In this document: one piece after another, positions 57,526-64,000 of the stretch
How positions within the stretch are numbered: the first letter of the stretch is position 1
How the letters are laid out: the number at the start of each line of letters is the position of its first letter
Origin: Ampullaceana balthica
Lineage: Eukaryota; Mollusca; Gastropoda; Lymnaeidae
Assembly (NCBI GenBank): GCA_944989445.1
Contig: CALYLW010000424.1
Span: forward strand, 204,001-268,000
Reading direction: 5' to 3'
Length of the DNA stretch: 64,000 nucleotides
The notes under the pieces: generated by a model
Told to the model about the DNA's origin: nothing
Database searches by the model: none
Seen by the model: only the letters and a program-made list of their open reading frames with translations
Made by a program: the position numbers and the translations under genes

Positions 57526-59300
57526 GGGGCTGTCCATTTGACGTCACGCACCAGGGGGGGGAGGGAGGGGGGTCACACTTTTGTGACGAGGGGGAGGGAG
57601 GGGTGTTGAAGAAATGTGACGTCACATGAAAAGGGTAACTTTAAATAAAACTTCTACTGTAATATTTGGTCGCTTACAATTTATTTAATGATTTTTTGTT
57701 AATTTTTTTTTAAAAACCATCAGTGCTTCTCAAAGTGCCAAAGAAATGCAATATCGGTAGGCCATCAAACGCCGGTTGGCGTAAGTTAACAAGAAATGAA
57801 AATTAAAGCTAATTATAATCCTTCAGTTTGAGAACTCATAAGAGAACGTATAAAAGCGTCGTTTGATGTTGACATCAAAGCATTTGTGATGTAGCCGCAG
57901 CTCCGTTTGGTTTTCTTACGGTAGGAGTCGCCGAACTTTTTTGCCCGTTACCCCAAAATACAAGTTTATGTGTGCGTCCCCCCCCCAGACTCAAGATCCT
58001 GCCCTCATGACTCGGGCAGGGATTTGAGGGAGCGTCCTTAGCCCCCCCCCCGGTGAGTTTTACAAGCATGATAAGTGTCTAAAGAATTATATGAATAGGA
58101 TTATGTGTAGATATTTTAAGTCAAAACGACACGGAATATCAATTTTTATATTTTATTATTTTATTTTTTTATTTTTTTATGGGGGGGGGATCTGTATGCT
58201 ACAATTATAAACGTTTTAAGCTTGATATAATTGTTCGATTGGTTTTGGGTCTAACGCCCCTGGCCATTCTAGATATAATAGTATTCATTAACGTTTTTGA
58301 ATGCATCAAATTATTGACATCGCAATTCGAGATTAGCACAAAATGAGGTGACCAGATTTTCCGGGGGGCAAAGCGGGACGGGGCCCCTCGGACGGGGGAT
58401 GGGGACCAGGTTTCTGTAGCAAAAAATCGGGACGTCTGGTCACTTGAGCGGGATATGAAATCTGAAATCGGGACGTCTGGTCACCTTACGCGTCGGGATC
58501 ACCAAGTCACGGGAAGGCCGTATCATGGAGTAAAATGTAAATAACCACAGGAATCGACGCACCAACTGGCTTAGCTAATAATAAAGTAATTTAAATTTAT
58601 AAAAATATCACCGTTTTGAATATTTAATTAAATTTAAGTAAATATTAAGTCATTCGTACCCAAAATCTAAATAAAACTAATTGTATTTAAAGTATTGAAA
58701 AAAGCGGGACAAACGGGCGTCCCGCCGGGACAAGCGAGGGTCAGCGGGACATGAGGTCTGAAATCGGGACTGTCCGGCCTAAATCGGGACGCCTGGTCAC
58801 CTTACACAAAACAACTTTTCTTCTTAGCTCAGTTTTTAAGGCATTAATTTTAAATATCATAGAAAGGATGGTTGATACAGTGAAGTCATGTGGATTAAGA
58901 TTATTGTCACTCGTGTCAATATAAATGAAAGTAGGGTGGATTTAGGTGTCTTCGTATAGTACGTAGGTAAGAAATCTACATAGTAGTCAAATTTAAAAGA
59001 TGCATCTTCTGAAAGGAACTGGTTCAATAGTGGACATATGTTCGAAGCGTAAAAGTACAAATTACGGTACACATGACGTATTTTAATATATCTAGTGAAT
59101 CTAGTGGATAGAAAATGAGGTGGGTTTTTGTTGTTGTTGTTTTTTTATGTTTTTGTTTTTGTCTTTTTTTTTGGGGGGGGGGTTCAAAGCATTGTGACGT
59201 ATTTTTGGAGGGGGTCTAACTTTTTGTGACGACGCGTGACGAGGGGGGGAGGGGGTGAAAAATCGGCCAAAATAGCGTGACGTCATTTATGGACGGCCCC
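57526..59300. mobile_element. Harbinger-like MITE with TTA duplication and nested insertions
   Basis: The ends are GGGGCTGTCCATTTGACGTC (57526) and GCGTGACGTCATTTATGGAC then GGCCCC (59300). TTA flanks both sides (57523-57525 and 59301-59303). Family landmarks occupy 57526-57700 and 59150-59300; the middle is foreign, including the MITE at 58345 and a hAT-like start CAGTGCTTCTCAAAGTGCC at 57721. Confidence 0.82.
58345..58804. mobile_element. MITE with GGTGACCAGA ends, second copy
   Basis: From GAGGTGACCAGATTTTCCGG to GACGCCTGGTCACCTTA. The same block order as 41663-42355, with a 230-bp internal deletion. Tandem terminal motifs GGGACGTCTGGTCACTTGAG and GGGACGTCTGGTCACCTTAC suggest a second copy of the terminus inside the left end. 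Confidence 0.82.
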
Positions 59301-59401
59301 TTATTACATGTAGTAATAATGTTACATTTATATTATAATTATATTATTATTATAATTATAACCATTGCTAGAAGATTGTTGCACATGACATATTTTTTAA
59401 G

Positions 59402-59432
59402 TATAAAAGGAGCGTCTGTATAGATAAGACAA
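59402..59432 (+). repeat. LINE/SINE tail fragment
   Basis: AAAAGGAGCGTCTGTATAGA then TAAGACAAG matches the shared LINE/SINE tail; nothing else of the element is present. Confidence 0.6.
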
Positions 59433-59578
59433 GTTTTAGTGAGCTTGAATTAATATATAAATAGAATTATTGTAAATTAAAATAAGTGATTAAGTAGCAA
59501 GGATTTAAGCTTTAAATTAAGCTGTCTTATAAATCATTAACCATGATAGTGATTTGATTCTAGTATACGATAGTAATA

Positions 59579-59973
59579 ATGGAGCAAAAATATAAATCAG
59601 GTCCATACATGCCCAGTTTGAATAACATATATTTATTTATCTATAAGCCTGATTGCAGTCTCACCCAAACTTTGTACGGTTCTGTTATTAGGAATTGTCT
59701 TAGTCCCATATTTGAGAGAATATACTTGGCCTTAGAGCCTAATCATACAGTTAATGAAGTGAGAAAGTGACACAAAATTTAGATATGGTTTGTGAAGTAT
59801 TCATTTTTTAAGACAAAGTAAAAAACTTAGATTTAAAATTCTCAATTCTATTTTTGCAGATAATCATGCCTAACTACTTTTCAAGCTACATGGATCTGGC
59901 TTTAACAACTGGAGTTCAAACAATGGTTTTCCAACGACAAGTTAAAAAGAAAAAGTGCATTTATTTGCTGTAA
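59579..59973 (+). CDS. Possible two-exon ORF, 97 codons, unrecognised
   Basis: Exon a (59579-59758) begins with ATG and encodes 60 residues (MEQKYKSGPYMPSLNNIYLF...). It ends at AATGAA|GTGAGA, a good donor, in phase 0. Exon b (59860-59973) follows a strong acceptor, CTCAATTCTATTTTTGCAG, and stays open for 37 codons to TAA (IIMPNYFSSYMDLALTTGVQ...). The intron is 101 bp. A further candidate acceptor with an open frame rich in C and P lies at 60526. I do not recognise the family. It could be a small host gene, an exon pair of a larger one, or chance. Confidence 0.38.
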
Positions 59974-60287
59974 ATCTATTATATTCAATCAGTGGGCAGA
60001 ACAGCATTTGTCACCCACATAAAAAAAGGATAAAATCATGAAGATAACTCACAAAATTAGATAGGCTTGAGACAATGTAAACTAACTTTTGCTCATAAAA
60101 AACTATGAAATATAGATACGCCAACTAATTTACAAATATTGCAAAAGTCACTTTTAATGTTGTTAGACAGAACTTTAGACCCCTGATCGAAGCAATTGTA
60201 TTGACGAATTTCGTATTATCTTTATATATCACGCAAGAAGATATTGTGTGGTTATTTTGGCTTCCTTTTTGTCTACCTCATCTATCC

Positions 60288-60440
60288 AAATCTGGAGAGG
60301 TCACCTGAGTTCGCTTCAAGACTTAGGCACAACACGTGGAACGGCAGTTACCGGTTATAAGCCATTGCTCAATTTGCGTAGAGCTAGGCGCCAGGGATCG
60401 TTCCAGGCGGTGGGAGTGATAACCATGTTGACTGATCATC
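60288..60440 (+). mobile_element. LINE 5' leader fragment
   Basis: GGCACAACACGTGGAACGGC, GGTTATAAGCCATTGC and GCGTAGAGCTAGGCGCC match the complement of 14270-14395, the 5' leader of the LINE at 11.3-14.6 kb. No reverse transcriptase follows. Confidence 0.82.
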
Positions 60441-60949
60441 TACCGAACACGTTATTGGAAAAATGAAATTGCACAATTTAATATAGCTTAGGGGTAACTA
60501 AAATGTCTTGTTTTTGTTACTTCAGTTGAAGAAGTCTGTCCATATGTTGAAATCTGCTGCTTTAAACCTGTAGAAAAACCTCAGCCATACAGCAGCTAAA
60601 TATCTTCTGGAAGATTCCAAGTAATATTCAGGCAGTAAGAGATTCTTGTAAAGATATCTTGAAATGAGTTTAATTCAGTCATGAGACATGAGCAGATGAT
60701 TTGATTCACTGGCAAAAGCAAGCTAACCACCTCTAGTGAGAGTGAAACATCTTAATCCATTTGGATCCTGAGAAAACTCTGTTCAATACCTCAGTCTGCT
60801 TAACACATGGCTTTGCTTCGGCTCTTGTAATATGAACATTGATTTTAAGTGGTAACATCAAAAAACAATTCAATGGACAGTGTAGTGTTTCCAATAGAAA
60901 ATGGGTCTTTTTTAAATCATTTATATTAACTCGTGGTGTCTGAGCCCTT
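60441..60949. other. Intergenic DNA
   Basis: No element recognised; see the possible exon acceptor at 60526 noted under 59579-59973. Confidence 0.35.
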
Positions 60950-61440
60950 GATTGCTTGTTTGCCGAAAAAAACTTTGGATCGATTTTTAACCCACTTCCT
61001 CGTAAGCTAGCAAGCTGAATTTTTTCAGGCAGACTTGTTCCGATGATAAAAACAAAGTATAGAAATTTCAGATCGATCGCATGTACTATAATAAAATTAT
61101 TGAATTTTAGATTATTTTATTGATCTCTATGTATCATATTAATTTTTGTGCTAGAGTGTCGCGGTGCGTATTATAATAAATTATATTGAACGACCTTTTT
61201 AATACTTTCCTTTTGCGCGATTCGGTGCATATTTTATTGACGATACTTTTTATAAAATATTCCTGATCTGTGCGCATTATATTAAACATGATTTACGAGA
61301 TATAACTACAATTTTGTATTTTTGAGTTGTCTTGCGCTGCGTATTATAATGAACATTATTTTAGTTATGTCTCGTATATAAAGGATTTATAGTCAACAAC
61401 TTGGTTTTTTACGGGTTTTTAAAAATCTAAAATCCAACTT
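60950..61440. repeat. Dispersed repeat, inverted copy of 5325-5810
   Basis: It shares with the 5.3-kb copy, in complement, the order AAACTTTGGATCGATTTTTA, GGCAGACTTGTTCCGATGAT, TTTCAGATCGATCGCATGTA, GGTGCGTATTATAATAAA, TTACGAGATATAACTA and TATAAAGGATTTATAGTCAA. Similarity continues for about 480 bp. Class unknown. Confidence 0.8.
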
Positions 61441-61778
61441 ATGTGTTGTATACTTGTGTCAAGTTAGTTAGCTATTGCAAAACACATTTTTAAGATGTGG
61501 AGAAAAAAAACCAAGACAGGGCTTTACAAAACGTATTTGTTCGGAAAGTTCAACCATTTTATGCTGCATAGTTCTTGAGTTGAATTTTTCCCATAATCAA
61601 AGTTATCATTATAGTATAGAGAAATTAAATCAACATTACTGCCAGATCGATGGTTCATAAAAACATGTTTATTTAATTTATTTTCCCATTATTTTTGGTC
61701 AAAAGTAAATAATAGTATAACCTCCCTTTGCTAAACGTTTGGGTTTTCATTGTTAAAGTTTAAATCGGGTGTGTTTTA
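61441..61778. other. AT-rich gap
   Basis: Nothing recognised. Confidence 0.45.
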
Positions 61779-61837
61779 CAGTGGCGAAGCTAGAACTTTT
61801 GCCGCCCGGGGCGGTCTCCAATGTGCCGCCCTTTTTA

Positions 61838-62017
61838 GGGAATGTCCATAAATGACGTCACGCACCTGGGGGGGGTGGGGGTTTGAGAAATGTGACATCA
61901 CGTCAAAACGCACAACTTTAAATAAAGGTTCCACTTAAATATTGATTACTGACACTTTATTTAATGACGTGTACGTAAAACTCGTGTTACGATATTACTG
62001 TGCAGCCTTTATGGACG
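61838..62017. mobile_element. Harbinger-like MITE, internally deleted, inside element B
   Basis: It runs from GGGAATGTCCATAAATGACG (after TTA at 61835-61837) through GAAATGTGACATCACGTCAA and CGTGTTACGATATTACTG to TTTATGGACG. The right half and the final GCCCC are lost. It lies at the same internal position of the hAT as the MITE at 17408-18615 in element A. Confidence 0.78.
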
Positions 62018-62689
62018 CAAATTAGTCGATTATATGATGGTTTTTATAAATTAATATTAAACATGAATAAATCATTTTAATTGAAACGAAGTACAGGTGG
62101 GGAACATGTTTACCATTGCATGCCATATTTATGTAAGCTGTAATAAAAGAGGCCGCATAAGATGATATACCTATAAATACACATTTATAAAAATACACTA
62201 TATATTTTTAAAGGCACCAAGAAAGTTACTGAGGTTGCAGGCCCCCCCCCCAATGAGACAAAACATATTCCAAATGTACACCCAAAAATCAAAAACATTA
62301 TCAATTACTATTCTTTTATTTTATATTTATAAATAAATGATTTTTTTTACAAACAAAGAAATTGTATACATTAGTAGTATGAAATCATATTTTTACATTT
62401 ACTTTCCTAACTTTCAAAATAGAAAAATCGTGTATTATGCTATCAAAATTTAAATTATTTGTAATGTCTTGTTCTATGGACAATATTGGAAGATTTTGTT
62501 GTCTAAAATCGCTCATTGTGGAACGAAGATAATTTTTATCAACTTCACTTTGGAGAAGCTCATCTCACAACTAGCGACACTGATAGCAATTGTTGAAAAA
62601 AATCATAGCAAAATTACAATGCTGGGTACCGAATATTCCAATCTTACTGTTGAATAAATTTTAATAGATCAAGGGGGGCCTTTTCCCCT

Positions 62690-63100
62690 ATTTTAACTAT
62701 AATGCATATTCTTGTAGTTAGGTACATCCATAAAAATCTGGAACCTTTTTCTTTCAGTATTTAACTGTTCTTTATCAATGTCAATAAGGTAAATTAATTG
62801 GATGTTCAGATGCTTCATTTAGTAGGTTACATGGTATTATATACGAATATTTTCTTGCAAGGACTTGCAACTCATCAAAGCTTTATTTTGTATTTCCTGT
62901 TATAATTCCATCCATGGATAAAAACCTTTCCTGTTGTACTGCTCGTTCTAAAGATAGAACCGCGTCTTCTTAATTTTCACCACTCACATTTTTTCCTTCT
63001 AACTCAGCGTTCAGTTGATATCTCCAACTCATCGCAAATTGTTTGACTGATATAACAGCGTTTTTTATTAGCACATCTCCTTGTTCCACGCAATTGGTTT
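62690..63100 (-). pseudogene. Possible hAT transposase remnant in element B
   Basis: The minus-strand translation from about 63060 to 62790 reads RRYQ-type sequence: VKQFAMSWRYQLNAELEGKN, a stop, EDAVLSLERAVQQERFLSMD, then FDELQVLARKYSYIIP with interspersed stops. This resembles the zinc-finger-MYM/hAT middle region, but identity is weak. Confidence 0.4.
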
Positions 63101-64000
63101 GCATACATTTTAAAAATGACGGGTGCCCATAAATTGAGATAACATAGAAAAATAAAAGGATTGCATTGAATTGAGTAAAATTTAGGCATCTTAACTCGTT
63201 TTACTAGTTTTTTCTTCATATGTCAATTAAAAAATATGTCTTTTTCGAAATTATTTATGCCTGTTGTGGTGTTTATTAACGGAGAAATTTGAATATTTTC
63301 ATGTTCTTGCCATAAATCTTAATAATTTTTCCATAAAAAAGACGAATTACAATTATTTACACATTACTTTAATTAGATAGGCGTAACATTTTTAATGAAT
63401 AACAGTATTTTAATGAAAAACATAAGTTATTTGTGTTACTTTAATGCAATAAAAAAAAATAATTTTTTAGTAACGTACCTTACAATAATTTTCTTAAAAT
63501 TCAAACAGTAATATAAATTACCCATATTTTATATAAATTACTACTTGCAAGTTAAACACTATATTTGAACCAACATGAATTGTAGGTACGTTTCGCGCAT
63601 CATTCTGCGAATGTCGAAATTCCACACAAAAACCATCGTGACGATATTAATAGCACATTTTTAGGCCAAGCGGTGATGTGTTTTTGTGTAGTTTTCATAT
63701 AAAAGCGTCATCTGGTCGTATACCGCTTAAATTTCCAAACGAATCCATACCTTTTTTTGAGTAATTTTAAATTTTTGCTTTACTTATAACATGCACACAT
63801 CAACTATGTAATCAAACAAATGTTGTGGGAATCCGTTAATTAGGACTAGAAATTACTTATATTTTTGTATATTTTTGTTTCACCTTGGTTTTCCCCCTTC
63901 AAAAGAAAAAGGGTGGTTGTCGGAATGGGTTGCACTTTTCAAATGCCCAAAAATGCCGCCCCTAAATGTGTGCTGCCCGGGGAGGACCACCCCAACCGCC

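Larger units (their letters stand above)
61779..64000 (-). mobile_element. hAT-like element B, cut by window end
   Basis: It starts CAGTGGCGAAGCTAGAACTT, then GCCGCCCGGGGCGGTCTCCA, the complement of the right end of element A (18605-18673). 62040-62370 matches the complement of 17040-17395. Toward 64000, GCCGCCCCTAAATGTGTGCT and GCCCGGGGAGGACCACCCCA resemble the approaching other terminus, not yet reached. Confidence 0.72.

Overview
The window is eukaryotic, AT-rich and packed with transposable elements (TEs). There are no operons, ribosome-binding sites or CRISPR arrays. Coding traces are almost all decayed TE proteins: several hAT transposases, one piggyBac, and APE-type and CR1/Jockey-like LINEs. 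They sit among many MITEs, Helitron-like elements carrying satellite arrays, and tRNA-derived SINEs. This mix fits an invertebrate animal genome; a mollusc, perhaps a gastropod, is my best guess, made from remembered repeat style and not proven here.

Layout. 1-2.9 kb: two hAT elements. 3.06-3.78 kb: an unexplained GC-rich island between 10-bp direct repeats. 3.8-6.7 kb: AT-rich DNA with an inverted dispersed repeat. 6.7-9.8 kb: two Helitron-like elements, the second holding 13 satellite monomers of about 166 bp. 10.3-11.3 kb: a broken gene of an unnamed metazoan repeat-associated protein family. 11.3-14.6 kb: a decayed LINE on the minus strand. 15.7-18.7 kb: a deeply nested hAT (pogo-like foldback, Harbinger-like MITE, LINE tail and another MITE inside). 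19.7-20.9 kb: a tandem duplication in which one copy has a MITE and the other keeps the empty site. 23.2-25.0 kb: a ZMYM1-like hAT split by a Helitron-like insertion. 26-27 kb: a ZBED-like hAT and a small MITE. 27.3-29.8 kb: a long-terminal-inverted-repeat element with two satellites. 30.2-31.8 and 33.4-34.8 kb: nested Harbinger-like MITEs. 34.9-35.6 kb: a second ZBED-like hAT with a MITE inside.

37.4-44.5 kb holds the best candidate for a host gene: four exons on the minus strand, including a 38-nt micro-exon, that splice into one open frame of about 226 codons. Its two long introns are filled with TE copies.

46.6-50.3 kb: a large terminal-inverted-repeat element built from EcoRI-centred palindromes, with a complete but dead piggyBac element inside it. 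50.9-51.5 kb: a MITE with hairpin ends holding a tRNA-like segment and a TTAGG-like minisatellite. 52.2-54.3 kb: a CR1/Jockey-like LINE split by a Harbinger-like MITE and by a SINE that shares its 3' tail. 57.5-59.3 kb: another Harbinger-like MITE with a nested MITE. 59.6-60.0 kb: a possible two-exon reading frame. 61.8-64.0 kb: a second copy of the 15.7-kb hAT, carrying the same nested MITE at the same internal position and running off the window end.

The genes here do not form a pathway. The value of the window is its record of TE nesting, with several target-site duplications that can be read exactly, and the one spliced gene candidate.
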